A model generated the notes under the pieces. It made no database searches. It was given only the letters and a program-made list of their open reading frames with translations, and was not told the origin of the DNA. A stretch of DNA of 64,000 nt from Strix aluco (lineage: Eukaryota; Chordata; Aves; Strigiformes; Strigidae), in contig NC_133940.1 in assembly GCF_031877795.1 (NCBI RefSeq), positions 5,023,985-5,087,984 on the forward strand, read 5' to 3'. The first letter of the stretch is position 1, and the number at the start of each line of letters is the position of its first letter. Made by a program: the position numbers and the translations under genes. Of this stretch, positions 1 to 13,200 are shown piece by piece.

Positions 1-4
1 AGAT

Positions 5-155
5 AACATCTCCAGTGTTCCTATGTGTATGTAATAATTCCTAAGTCAATGAGAAATCTGCAGAATAGCTCTGGATGCACCTCTCTAGACATCTGTTTTC
101 CTTTTGGGCCATTTTCCTTGATTCAATTTGCTGAACTGTTACAAAGATTTATACT
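5..155 (+). repeat. Direct repeat, left copy, flanking the ERV remnant
   Basis: This stretch resembles 3150-3293 over about 140 bases, sharing blocks such as AATAGCTCTGGATG, CCATCTGTTTTC and TATTACAAAGA-like sequence, with many substitutions. It may be an LTR remnant or a duplicated internal part of the retrovirus; the sequence alone does not decide. Confidence 0.55.
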
Positions 156-3149
156 CTCTTTTCATCTGTGCAACACAGGTCGTAATTGCTTGAGGCTAGA
201 GAAGCGCTGCATTTTACCCAGCATGGAGGGGAATTGTCACAAAATAGCATGAGGAAAGCCTCTGTTGTGCCCACAATACAAAGAGAGTATGTTCCGTACC
301 TCACAGGTGATGGTTTTGAGAACAAGTGTACAACTATATGTTACTTTAAAAAGTTTTGAATCCAGCAACTTTACTGCCTGTTCCCTCCAGTGGTGAGCTG
401 CGTCATGATTGTGCTACTGTAGTGTTCCACTCCAGCCACCTACGGAAGATCTGCAAGATCAGCCTCTAGAGAACTTGGACCTAACCGTTTTCACCAATGG
501 ATTGTCATACTGTGTGAATGGAAAATGACACACGGGCTATGCAGTGGTGAGAAACTTAGAGGTACTTGAAGCAGAACCTCTACAACCCTCGGCGAGTGCC
601 CAAGGGGCTGAATTAACTGCATTAGCAAGAGCAGCCTGGGTGGGATGTAATCAGCAGGTCACTGTTTATACTGACTCCAAATATGCCTTTGGAGAGTGTC
701 ATGCAACAGGTATGCTCTGGAAAGAACGAGGGTTCCTTGTCTTGGTGGAAAAAAACTATTTCTAAGGGGACTGAAATCCGAATGCCGTTGGGAGCTATTA
801 AGCTTCCAAGGGAAATCACTGTAGCACGCTGGCCAGCTCATACCAAAGGCTGCAGCATAACTGAAAGAAATAATGAATTGTCAGATAAAGCAGCTAAAGC
901 TGCTGCCTGCCAGCCTATACATGAGTGCACCGCCATAACAAGTCCCTCTGCTGATGACTGGCCAGATATCAATAACCCAGTCCAAATGTATGCAGAGATG
1001 AATCAGGAAGAACGGGCTTGCTGGGAAAGTTGTGGGGCTGGGAAAGATGAAACTGGAATTTGGACTACTGGAGAAAGACCCATTTTACTGGGAAAATATT
1101 GAATGGCTTTGGCTGGGTGGTTTCATGATGGAACACGCGGAGGGGGGATGACAGCAGTTGTTAACCAGATTGAGAGAACGTGGGCAGCCCCCAGAATACA
1201 TATGGCAGTAAAAAGGATTGTGAGTTCTTGTCCCACACATTGGAAGTTTTCCGATGCCAAACCCAAGGGGAGGCTGGAGGACGAGCACGGGCACCCTTCC
1301 CGTTCCACAGACTGCCAGTGGATGATGCTGCCCTGCCTCCTGCGAGCGGAGTTAAGCACCTGCCGGAATCACGGACCAAGGCTCAGGATGGGGAGAAGCT
1401 TTTCCCGCCAGGAAAGCTGCTACTGCGGGAGTGGCCAGGGCACTTTTGTGGGAAATCATTCCCAGATGGGGAGTTCCTGAAGCCATCGAATCTGATAGGG
1501 GTTCTCATTTTTCAGCAGGAATAACAAACAGTATCTCCAAACCTCTAGGAATATGGTGGCAACGAGATGTTGCACATGATCCACAGTTGTCAGGACAGGT
1601 GGAGAAATGAATAGAACTCTCGAAACCACAATTGCTCAAACTCGTAGTCAGGCAGGTTTGAGATGGCCTGAGTTTTTAAGAATAGTGCTATGGGATATTA
1701 GAAATCCCCCTCGCCAACCTCTGGGGTTGTCACCAGCAGGAATAGTGCTTGGCAGGTACTTGGCTGTGCCTGGGCCCTTTGTTCCCACTAGGACCAGCCT
1801 CTTAGATGGAGACGCACAAGTGGCCAGGTTTGTAGTGGGGGTACAAAAACATCTACGAGAAAATGGGGCGCAGGTCCAGTGGTTTCAACCAGTACCAGCA
1901 GGAATGCAAGTACGTGATACCTGGTCTGGAGATTCAGGAATGATGGAAGTCGGCTCTCACAAAACAAAGTTGGACCCTACACGGGAGGGTCTGTATAGTG
2001 TGTTATTAACTTCTTATTTTGCTGTAAAGTTTGCAGAAAAGGATAACTGGATTCGCCACTCTCATGTTAACTAACTGCCAAATGAACATCAGTGAGATGG
2101 TCACCGCCGACCCTGCGGGACTCCGTCTGTCCTACCTTGGAGGTTGGAACTGGGAGCATTTGAACTTAAAAAGGCTGAAGGAATCCCAGAACCATGTAGT
2201 TTTCTTTTTTTTCTAGAGCCACATGGACCAAGGAGTCACCTGCTGCTTGGCCAAGTGGACCATTGGAGAGCGTAAATCTATATAAATGACAGTTCCCATG
2301 AGATATATCGAAAGGTGACTGAGGCAGAAACACACCCCCACAAAGGAGCCCAAAGTGCATAGAACCCCCCTGAAAGTGGCTGGTCACAAAACCTGTTCTC
2401 TGGATGGGAATTATCCTCATGGTTTATTAGTTTCTTTCATTCATTACTAAAGAGTCTGGTAATAGACTTTCTGTGGTTATTATGCTTCTGATAGCCTGCT
2501 GTGTTTTTACTTGTATTCAGAATTACTTACAGAATATGTTTTTGAAATCTATACAAGGGTATCCCTCATGCAAGACCAACTATAGATGGGCAGGGATGCC
2601 CCAAAAAACCAAAGAGAGGACTGTTCTGGAAGAAACATGATTAACTGTATTCTCTCTGAATAGTCTTGTTTAGCATTAGTAGCTCAGCACTAGTAGCTAA
2701 AGTAGTTGAAGTCTTAGGGCACACAAGCTGACCAGGAGTAAACTTTTTGATAAAACTAATGCTGCTAACACAGAACTAACTGAATCTGGCAAATGCAAGC
2801 AGAATGAAGAAGGACCAAGGAGACAATTCCCAGGGAATGAATTAACTTCAGAGTACTTCTGGCCAGCCTAGAGACATTGAAAACCAGTAAGAAATCAAGA
2901 GACCACTGGCTGGAATTAAGTGATTGTACTGGGGGATCAGGTGATGGGTGATATGGGTATAATTGAGAGGTGTGAACTGGGGTAGGGATCCCTCTCTAGA
3001 GGCACTCAGCTCAAGCTGTAACCTGGAACTAATAAAAAAGCAATTGGAAAACTTCACTCATATTTTGCAAAATCAGTGAAATCTGAGGGTCAGACCCTGT
3101 TATGATGGCCAGCATGTGTGAATCTGTAACAGTATGAAAAGTGTTTTTC

Positions 3150-3293
3150 ACATCTCAAATCTTTGTATGCATATATAATAATTCCAAAGGCAATGAAAAG
3201 TCTGTCTAATAGCTCTGGATGTACCACTCTAGCCATCTGTTTTCTTTTCAGGCCGTTTTTCTTAATTAAATTTGATGAACTATTACAAAGACT
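3150..3293 (+). repeat. Direct repeat, right copy, flanking the ERV remnant
   Basis: Diverged second copy of 5-155, in the same orientation. It ends about 50 bases before a truncated CR1 fragment. Confidence 0.55.
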
Positions 3294-3344
3294 TACACAG
3301 TCAGATGTGCTTTTTGAGCATTAGTTCCCATGGCATTTCGGTGA

Positions 3345-3945
3345 ACTTGCTGAGGGTGCCTCGATCCCACTGTCCATGTCCCCAACAGAGATGTTAAACA
3401 GCGCCAGTAACACCGACCCCTGAGGACACCACTCGTCACTGCTCTCCACTGGGACATGGAGCTGTTGATCTCAGCACTTTGAGCGAGACCATCCAGCCAA
3501 TTCCTTATCCACCGAGTGATCCATCTATCAAATCCACGTCTCTCCAGTTTAGAGACAAGGATGTCGTGTGGGACAGTGTCAAATGCTTTGCACAAGTCCA
3601 GGTAGATGACATCAGCTGCTCTCCCTTTATCCACCAGTGCTGTAACCCCATTGTAGAAGGCCACCAAATTCATCAGGCATGATTTGCCTTTAGTGAAGCC
3701 GTGTTGGCTGTCACCAATCAGCTTATTTTCCATGTGCCCCAGCATATTTTCCAGAAGGATCTGCTCCTGGCATGATCTTGCTGGGCACAGTGGTGAGGCT
3801 GACTGGCCTGTACTTCCCCGGGTCCTCCTTTTTTCTCTTTTTAAAAATGGGGGTTATGTTTCCACTTTTCCAGTCACCAGGAGCTTCACCAGACTGCCAC
3901 GCCTTCTCAAACATGATGGGCACCGGCTGAGCCACTTCACCGCCC
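3345..3945 (-). mobile_element. CR1 LINE fragment (ORF2 reverse transcriptase)
   Basis: Read on the minus strand it encodes part of the CR1 reverse transcriptase: [15 protein letters not shown], then [12 protein letters not shown], then [19 protein letters not shown]. It aligns base by base with 38050-38630 in the larger CR1 at 37165-39770. Both ends are missing: it lacks the 5' part and also the usual 3' UTR with its terminal short repeats, which is unusual because CR1 copies normally keep the 3' end. Its 5' end abuts the NUP62 CpG island, about 295 bases upstream of the ATG. Confidence 0.9.
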
Positions 3946-4238
3946 AGAGGCCGCGGTGCCGCTGCAGGGCTTACCGCTGCTCGCCGCCCGCCGCCACCGG
4001 CCGCGTCCCCCACCACCACAGCGACAGTGCCACCGCCCCGCCCCGCCGAACGGCGCCAGCCAATCCGGACTGTTCGCCCACGAGCGGCGGCGGCGCCAGC
4101 CAATAGGGGGGAGGGCGGGAAGAGGCTGCCGGCGGCTGGGGGCGGGGCGAGGGGCGGGCGCGGAGCGGAGCGGAGCGGCGGTACCGTGCGTCATCCCGGC
4201 GTCGGTAGCTGTTCGTCTGCCAGCGGGCCGCGGCCGCC
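3946..4238 (+). promoter_or_regulatory. NUP62 CpG-island promoter and 5' UTR
   Basis: A very GC- and CpG-rich stretch directly before the NUP62 start codon. It contains two identical 14-base blocks, CGGCGCCAGCCAAT, at 4051-4064 and 4091-4104; each carries a CCAAT box (NF-Y type) and they lie 40 bases apart. GC boxes (GGGGCGGGGC type) follow at about 4138-4165. There is no TATA box. This is the usual layout of a broadly expressed gene. The exact transcription start cannot be seen. Confidence 0.7.
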
Positions 4239-7200
4239 ATGAACCAGTTCAACTTCGGGTCGGGCGCGGCGGGAGGCGGCTTCGCTTTGGGCACGCCGAA
4301 GACGGCCGCCACGACGGCCACGACCGGCTTCTCCTTCTCCACGCCGGCCGCCTCGGGGGCCTTCAGCTTCGGGAGCGCGGCCCAGGCGCCCGCCAGCAGC
4401 CAGCCCGCCGGGCTCTTCTCCTTCAGCAGGCCGGGCGCTGCCGCGCCGCCCGCCAGCTTCAGCTTCGGGACGCCGGCGCCGGCCCCCGCGGCGCCGGCAG
4501 CGAACGTGTTCCCGCTGGGGTGAGGGGCGCGGGGGGCGGCCGGGGTCGGGGGCCTTGTGAGCGGCCCTGGCCGCTGGGCAGCGGGCGGGCGGCGGCGTCC
4601 TTGCCGCTTTGGAAGCCTCTGGCGGCGTTCTCGGGGGAGGGGAACCGGTTGCTGTTGCGCCTTCGAACGCCCACGGCCCTCGAGCACGTTCGGGAGCGCG
4701 TCCGGCGAGACCCGATCTTTGTCAGGGCCGGCTTTATCGCATGGGTGTTCAGAGTAAGGTGTTGGCGCGCCGGTCTGTGATTCTGTGACTCTGAGTGCCT
4801 TCTGGGGCCTGGGTGGGTGGGGGTAATTGAGGGGGAGTCGGTACAAAGAGACTTCACAGGGGATTGCAGGTCACAGGTGGTGTCAGAATTGAAAGATGAA
4901 GCTGATCGAGTGCACATCTCTTTGAAAGGTGTGTCTGCTGTCGGCACACGGTCTGTAAGAAAGTCGCCTCGGCGCTTGACTGGGTGTATGTCTCAAGCAG
5001 ATGGTCTTCTTTTCTTCTCTAGGGCAAATGCTCCAAAAATAAACTTTGGAGGCAGTACTGCAACTCCAGCTACTGGAATCACAGGGGGCTTTGGATTTGG
5101 TAGCTCGGTACCAACCAGCACGCCCTCAAGTCAAGCAGCAGCCCCTTCTGGCTTTGTGTTTGGATCTGCTGGCGCCACCACCACCGCCGCCACCACCTCC
5201 CAGTCTGGGACAACTGGAAGCTTTACGTTCTCCAGCGCTACCACAACTCAGGCCGGAGCAGCCGGCTTCAGCGTCGGCGCTGCAGCTCCGTCAGCCGTGC
5301 CCGCAGGGTTGAGCTTCGGAACGGCCCCGGCAGCTGCTGCCACCACGGCTGCCACCTTAGGAGCTGCGACCCAGTCAGCAACGCCCTTCAGCCTCGGGGG
5401 GCAGCCCGCCGGTGAGTGCCGGGGCTCGGCAGCGGCAGTGAGGAGGGCTGGCGGCACGGAGGGCGAGTGGGGCTGGGCTGGAGGTTCTGCAGCCGCCGGC
5501 TTCTGCTGGTGCGAAATGAAGTGAATGGCTGGAATCGGTGGTTTCTGTCACGTGCTTGTCCAGGGTCTCTAGTGACGAGTAGCAATTGCTAATCAGCCTT
5601 TGGGTTTGGAGGCTGAAATAGTTTTGCCAGTGCGTGTAGAAGCGGAGAGTCCGGCACAAGTTCCGTTTGCAGCTTTTGATTTCCTTGTTGATGCCAGTGC
5701 AGGCCTCGGAGGGAAGGTCATCAGCTCTGGGGCGAGGGGGATGTTCGTCTGTGCTAGAATCATTCTTGAAAGTCTCTTTCCCTAAGAAGCTTCTTAGCCC
5801 GACTCGATTTCCTGTGTAACGCAAGAGTTTTTGTTACTTTGAATATTCATGTTTTCTTTTACTGCTTCTGACCTGACAGTTGCTGGGGTCAGTGGAAGCT
5901 ACAGTGTCTCTGTAGTAAAAGTTTTGTCTTTTCCTTGTACTTGTTTCAGGTCTCAGCTTTGGGTCCCTGACTTCCACAGCAGCCACTAGTGCACCCATGG
6001 CAACGCTGACCACTAGTACCAGCCAGGGACCCGCTCTGTCCTTTGGAACCAAACTTGGAGGTAGGAGGTGATTGTAGCAAATAAGGACTTTGTGACTCCG
6101 CTTGTGACTTTGTGAATCTGCTTCTCCTTCTGGGATTAGTTTTCTAAACTGGAGTCTGGAAATGGGCGAGAAGTGTTTGTCACTGTGAATTTGCCATGGT
6201 GTCAGGATTCTGTGACAGTTCGTACAGCCACTGAACTTAGTATCCTGTGGTTTTTATTGCGTCCCACGTGCCAAATTCTGTTGTGTGCTTGTTGCTGGAG
6301 TGTAGCGGGAGGGTGCCACAAGTTCAAAGGATACCTTGGAAAAGAGGTAGATTTGAGGTAGAATAAGAGGAAGAATAATTAAGAATTCTGACATCCTTAG
6401 AAAATGGATGTAGGCCAATTTGTGTCGCGTTCTCAGCATGATTCTTCTGAAACGGGCGAGAGCTTGGTGTGGTCTGGTTGTACAAGACGGGCGCTTTTTC
6501 CCTTGGTAGTGACATCCACAGCTGCTACAACGGCCGCTACCACCACGACCTCCGTTCTGGGCTCAACGGGGCCGACGTTGTTCTCATCTATAGTGAGTTC
6601 TTCAGCACCGACATCGTCTACAGGCACGGGCCTCTCACGTAAGTCCCAGCGCACAGATTTTAGCTGTTGGGGGAATAAAAGAGCCGCGTGGTCGGTGCTG
6701 CCCGTCAGTAGCTGCAGCTGCTGGGGTAACGGGAGAATTCAAAGGCCAGCTCTTCCTGCTGTTTGCCACCTTCCTTCTTTGTGATTTGTGGCAAACTTTC
6801 TTCAGGTCTGAGGCTTGTGGAGGGTTTTGTGTAAACCAAAGTGCACTTTGGATTCAGAGTGGACAAGCAGCACGGGGCAGTTTTAGCTGTCAGAGAATTT
6901 TTTGTTTCCCTGTCTGGGTGGTATCGCCACAGCTGAGCTTTCCAGGGGTGTTTCAGCTGCTGTCTGCCAGAGCCCAGTGCCTTGAGTCTGGTTACCTCTG
7001 CCTCTTGCATTAGGTGTCCACCCTTCTTTAAGAGCAGTGTCCTGTGACAGTGGAGATGCAGCATGCTTAAAACAAAGGATTCACACAGCTGTATGTTTGC
7101 AAGTTCCTCTGGTAAAAACTGGCAAGTTTTCTCTTGCAAAATTCCTTTTATGGCAGGAAGTAGTGTCTGCTTTCTGATGGCGTTAAGGCAGTAGCCCAGG

Positions 7201-10200
7201 TTTGAAGACAGTCCTAAGAGCATTCCTTCTCAGCCTGCAGTGAGATGTTAACGCTTCAGCTTCCTTTGATTATGGAGACTAGTGACAGTAAATGTCAACG
7301 TTCACCAGAGCCAATACAACTGTTCCCTATGTGGTGTTGTCTTACACCTACCTCTGAAAATTTGGGCAGCTGCACCCAAACACCTTCCCAAGTTTTTATG
7401 TTAGGGCCACACTGATTACTTTTAACTAATCAGCTGCAATGTGTAGATGCCATATATAGCAGCCTAGCAACTTGTAGTTTTGGTGGCTCCCCAATGCTTG
7501 CATTGCTACTCTCGTTCCAGAGCTGACCTTAATCTCAGTGTTTGAGCTAAGGGGCATTCTCTGATTATCGGGGTGGTTTTGGATGGTAATAGGTGGGCTG
7601 TTTCCAGGCAACTGAGACGTGACCAGCGAGTTTCCTGCAGTCTGTGCAGTTGTGTTGCTTTAGCAAGGAAGACTGATGCAGGGGCTGCATTTCCTGCCTG
7701 CCAGTGCCCAGTACCCTTTGCTTATTTTAGCAGTGAAATGTTAGATACTGCAGGATAGGTAAAGAGAAGCGACGGTAGCTTGGCACCTGGGTCCGTAAAG
7801 CTTCCTGGAAGAATCGCAGAGCATTCTGGCTCCTTTATAGCTTCAGCCTGCCTTTTATTGTGTTGTGTCTGAGTGATCCTTCACCTAAACAGTGATCCTG
7901 GCTGATACAAATAAAGACCAGGTGGAGATGGGAGAGCAGGGAGGGTGGGGCTTTTCAAAGGGGCACAGTATTTGATGGGTTACACAGACTCTTCAATGCT
8001 GTCTTCTGTTTACAGTTGGTGCCCCTTCCACTGGGACAGCCAGTCTTGGAACGCTTGGGTTTGGCTTAAAGATTCCTGGAACGACAGCTGCCGCAACAAG
8101 CACTGCCACTAGTAAGAATTAGCTGTTCTTTGTCTGCTCCTCTTTTGCATCTCCCCAAACGCACATTCCGTATGACTTCTGAGAGCCTGTGCACAGCAAA
8201 GGGCCTCTGGGTGAAGGATCGCCCGTGGGCTTTGATGTTCTAGTCTGGAGCAAGTCGAGTAAATAGATGAGCTGCTCCTCCTCCAGCCTGCCTGTGTGGG
8301 TGCAGCATTGCTCCAAGAGGTGAGGGAGGGATGTCTGATGGGGGAGGGAGAGGCCAAAGACTTGCAGGGAGTGTTAGGGAGAGATGTTTTATGTCCCAGT
8401 TGTGCCCCTTTAATCTGTTTCTTCCATACTGGAAGTCTCAAAGGGTTGGATTTCATTATCTTCCCAAAAACCCAGATCAGAGATGGGTGCTGTATATCTA
8501 AGTGACAACCCTCATGTGAAGACCTGCAGTGGAATTTGCTGCTGCACAGCGTTGGGATTCAGGACTGAACATCCTTTTCTGGTTGCAGTTACCGTTCAGT
8601 TTTTAGTGTAATAACATGGATGCTGCTCGGCTCTCAGGGTCTTTGTAAAGCTTGTTTCTGGAGAGACTGTGAAGAATTTGAGCCCAGTGCCTGGCAGTGC
8701 CGTCTGACGGGCTGGCAGTACCATCCGACAGATGCTTTTAGCTCCGTGAAAACAGACGTTTCATCTTCTGCAAAGATGGAGGAGAGGAACTGGGTGTGCT
8801 GATAGTTATTAGGTCTAATATTAAAACCCGAGGAGATTGAGGGGAGTTTGGGCTCATGCTGTGTTTCTTTGAATAATGCCCAGTTAAGTGCAGGCTGACA
8901 GTTCCTCATTTTGCTCGAGCTCCTGGTCAGGCATGTATAGTCCACTCCTCCACTGTCAAGTCCACTGTCAAGATGTGCTTTGTTCCCTTCCTGACAGACG
9001 TGGGATTTGCTTTTTGTTTAAGGGACCTATTTGAGCTCATAGAGCACTGCGCTTAGAAGTGTATATTGGACCTGTTCTTCATTTGCTCGGCAGCAGATGT
9101 GTCCTCTTCCGTTGCTTGACTTGCATCTCTTCGTTCAGGCACTACTTCTGCTTCTGGCTTTGCTTTGAATCTTAAGCCATTAACTACAACTGGTGCCATT
9201 GGAGCTGGGACTTCTACAGCTGCCATCACCACCACCACCACAACCTCCAGGTGAGTGTTGTGTTACAGCTAATTCCTGACTGGGGCAAGAGGCAGTATTA
9301 GTGCTGGTGTCTGGCGGAGGGAGGGGAAATGAGTGTTGTCAGGTTGGTGTTTTGGTTATTGATCTTGTGTTCTGTACTGTCTCGTGCTTCCTCTCAGCAC
9401 GCCTCCAGTCATGACTTATGCCCAGCTGGAGAGTTTGATAAACAAGTGGAGTCTGGAACTGGAAGACCAAGAGAAACACTTTCTGCATCAAGCTACACAA
9501 GTTAATGCCTGGGATCGGACGCTGATAGAGAATGGAGAGAAAGTAAGTGACATCCAGTGTAACCTGATTTTGCCTGCTTAGGTCCTTAAAGGCCTTTGGT
9601 GTTACAGAGGCAGCAAACATCTAGTGTGGATTAACATCTGGGGGCTTTTGAAAAACTCACTGGATGTCTGTTCTGGTCTGTAGGCATTGAAGCTTGGAAG
9701 TCTGCTCTGTGAGTTTACAGTATGATAAAAACTTCTGTGTTTTTATAATGTAGTTGTGTTCTATTTCCAGATTACTTCATTGCACAGAGAAGTAGAGAAA
9801 GTGAAGCTTGATCAGAAGAGGTACGGAACTATGAACTCTTGAGATGATCATGTTTCTTTTTTGCATCTTCTTGCATTGTGGTATGGCAGATCTAGAATGT
9901 AGATAACCTCTAAGTGGGGTAGTTACCATCTTCTCTTTCCAGACTGGATCAGGAACTAGACTTCATTCTGTCGCAGCAGAAGGAGCTTGAAGACTTGTTG
10001 ACCCCTCTGGAGGAGTCTGTGAAGGAGCAGAGCGGGACTATCTACTTGCAGCACGCCGATGAAGAACGGGAGAGGACGTAAGACAGAAATCTGCTTTGAG
10101 CGTGTGATGAGCAGGCTAATGTGGTGATGGTCAGTCAGCAAGAAGTAGAGTTGGGATGCGTGACAAGATTGAACAGTCAGTGGCCTTTTTCAAATATGTA

Positions 10201-13200
10201 ATCCTGATTTATGCATGGCAATGTAGTTTTTACGCATTAGAAACGGGAATTGCCTGGAATGAGCCTGGAAAGCTCTTTGGCTGTTGGTGTAATCAGCTGT
10301 CTGGGAAAAGGTTACTAATTTTGGCATAATCTCTAAAAAGGAGTAATTATCTAGTGATAGAAGCAATGAGAGGAGGATGTGCTATGTGTGGCTCAGGCAT
10401 CCTTGTAAGCCTGAAGTGTTGGATGGTAGCAGGGACCTGGATGGGCTGGTTCCTTTGGTTGTGACAGAACTTCCAGAAAGGTCTCCACAGTATTGCTTGT
10501 CTGTCTCCGTGCATCTGTCAAGAGAGGAAGATTCTGTGTGACAGAATCCTCTCGTGCTGCTGCTCCCATGTATCTGCCGGCCTTGGCTGAACAGTGTGGC
10601 AGCTGATTCTGATCACCCAGAGTGGGAGTGACTGGGAGCAGGTCTTAAACATTCTGACCTTTGTTTCCGTGTGTGTTGCAGCTATAAACTGGCTGAAAAC
10701 ATAGATGCCCAGTTGAAGCGTATGGCACAAGATCTGAAGGACATCACTGAGCACTTGAATACATCAAGAGGCCCAGCTGACACGAGTGACCCGGTAAATC
10801 AAAGGTTTATTTTTTGCATGTTGGTAAAGAGACGAAGGATATTTAAACAGTTGTAACTCTTTGTCCACTCATGGATACCCCCCTGCCTGTGGTTTCAGCC
10901 TTGGAAGGGTGTTTTGTTTTGTCCTTGGGTTGGTTCTCTTCTGGTAAAACTTGCATTATAACACAGCACAAGCCGGCCTGACTCGGGTCCTTACTCTGCA
11001 GTTCTGTGAATAGTTTTCAGAGTATCTCATTCTGGCATGAACTGTGGTTATTGGCTTGTCTAATTTTTACCTAGATTACAACTTGTTTCTGAGACATTTC
11101 TTAACTTTGATCTGGCTGTGTGCTCCACTGCCTGCGTCTTTCTCATGGCAAACCTCAATTTTGTTCAGAATGCCCTCGAAGCTGCTGATTCTTGTATCTT
11201 GTACTACTTTTGTATCCCCATGAAAACAAGATCAGAATCACCAGCTCCTTCTCATATGTATTAAATTGATCTTGATACTCCTTAAGGCTTTACTGAGAAG
11301 CTTTTTTTCCCGTAAAAAGTTCCCTTCATATTGCAGACTGAGTTTTTTCCCATTCCATCTTACTGTTGCCCCCTCAAGCCTCAGGTGATTCCCGTGGTGG
11401 TGGTTCCTAGGTCTGAACTGGAATGAGCCGAAGCCACAGGCATATACTCTAAACCAGTCTGTTTCCCTGATGGGAAAGAGAAGCAAAGCAGCACAGTTGC
11501 TGCACAGACTCGCTGGGAAAGTGGCTGCTAGGATAGTGGAGCTGTGCGTACGAGAAATTTGATTGCATTGTGTTCCAAAGGCAGGGACGGGCAGGCTGTC
11601 TTTTACTGCTCTTAGTTTTGACGTAGCACAGCAAATGACTTGCACCTTCTCTTTCTGCTCAGCTTCAGCAGATCTGTAAAATTTTGAATGCGCACATGGA
11701 TTCGTTGCAGTGGATTGACCAGAACTCAGGTGAGAGTCGTCTTGCAGCTGTTGGGGGAATGTAAACACAAAGCATGTAGCATGTGTGCATGTGCTTCTTG
11801 AACATGAATGAATTCCTGAAGATTCCTGAGGAGTCTTCTCCTTCTTGCTCTCAGTGACACTGTCCCTTCTGTGCTTGAATTCTGATGTGCATTAAGGCCC
11901 CTGCTGAGAAGTAATTCCTGGCAACTGCTGATGTTTTACAGAAAAGCACTGCTTGGCATGCATCAGCGTAAAGGGAAAACCTTATGTCAAGCTAAGGTTA
12001 AATATTTCCACTTCTCAAATGTTGAGGGGCTTTCCTTTGGAATAGGAAAATTGGTGAAGTGTGTGTGTGTAATATTATTATCCTCCTCCTCCCCACAATT
12101 GCAAGCAAAATCCAGGCAAAACCATGCCTGGTGTACTTGGGTGAAATCAGGCATAATGCTGTCCATGTGTAAATAGTGTTACTGGCTTAGGTCAGGATTG
12201 AATTTGGCTTTTTCTTCCAGAACATATATGTTACCTTCTGCATTCCAAACATGCCTTCATTGGGAAATCTGGTGCACCTCCTGTGGCATCAGAATTGTGA
12301 CTTTGTAGAATGTGTGTGAAAACAGCAACTGGATTCCTTTACATTTTCCTAGAAAGGAGACCCATTTTTTCCCTCTGTCATTCAGAACCCAAGAAATTGT
12401 CTTCTCAGTTAATAACGATTCATTCTCTGTGCTGGGAAGTGTAGATCTAAAGAAACAGTTCATCTTCAGTTCACCTTCAAACAAGAAAGACGCAATAAGC
12501 CCAAGAAATTGCAGGTTCTCAAAAGGTTAATGTGTGTTTCTGTGGGGTTCTTAGCAAGGAGAAGAATTCCTGTTACTGTGTGCACTTAAGTGGTATGGTG
12601 GAAAAGGATGCAAGTTTGAAGTAAGCCTTTGCGTAGCCCTTGCCATTCGTGAATTGAGTAGGCCTGGGAAGGACACGTTCCTTAACAGTCTTTTTGTACA
12701 TAAAAAACCCCAACCCAACCCACAAACCAGAACTAGGACATCTGTGCTTAGGTAACGTTACCAGTTTGGCTCCGTGGGGGACACATCCAGGACGGTTTGA
12801 CAACAGCCGGTGATCTTTTCTCGGCACACTCAGACACGGTGGCTATTAACTCGTCTGACTTGTTAAACAGTCCTGTGCAAGTGTGGCACTTCATTCGAAT
12901 TGCTGTTAACCCCACTGCCACAATTAAATGGCCTTGATGAACGTGGACGTGGGGTGGTGCTGCTTCCACGAGTGAAAGGAGTGTTTGGACAAAGCCTTGT
13001 TCTGACCTTCTGCCTCTTCCTGAGAGAAGCAGCCAGTCTCCTCTGTCCTAGTTACACCTGAATTCCAGGCTGAGCAGGAGAGATCTGGGAGGCAGGGAAG
13101 CAGACTGCCATTTTGTGCCATAATCGTTTTTGCATGGTGAAGTTTTGAAAAGTGGCAAACTGAAACGTGTTGCTTAATTTGTTACTGGGAGATGCTGGGA

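Larger units (their letters stand above)
1..3300 (+). mobile_element. Class I (gammaretrovirus-like) endogenous retrovirus remnant, pol part
   Basis: Sequence similar to retroviral pol lies on the plus strand. About 544-1100 resembles the RNase H domain of gammaretroviruses (TDSKYAF, then HTKG and a DKAAKAAA tail). About 1100-2075 resembles the integrase, including a C-terminal part with SPAGIVLGR. About 2100-3150 would be the env/3' portion, but I recognise no protein in it. Related direct repeats lie near the two ends (5-155 and 3150-3293). The element is broken many times over and clearly old. The class I assignment rests on the RNase H and integrase similarity only; no primer-binding site or complete LTR was identified. 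Confidence 0.7.

Noticed and set aside
3956-4846. Long open frames on both strands over the NUP62 CpG island
   Set aside because: They are shadows of CpG-rich sequence and of NUP62 exon 1 in other frames. The translations are low-complexity Arg/Pro/Ala.
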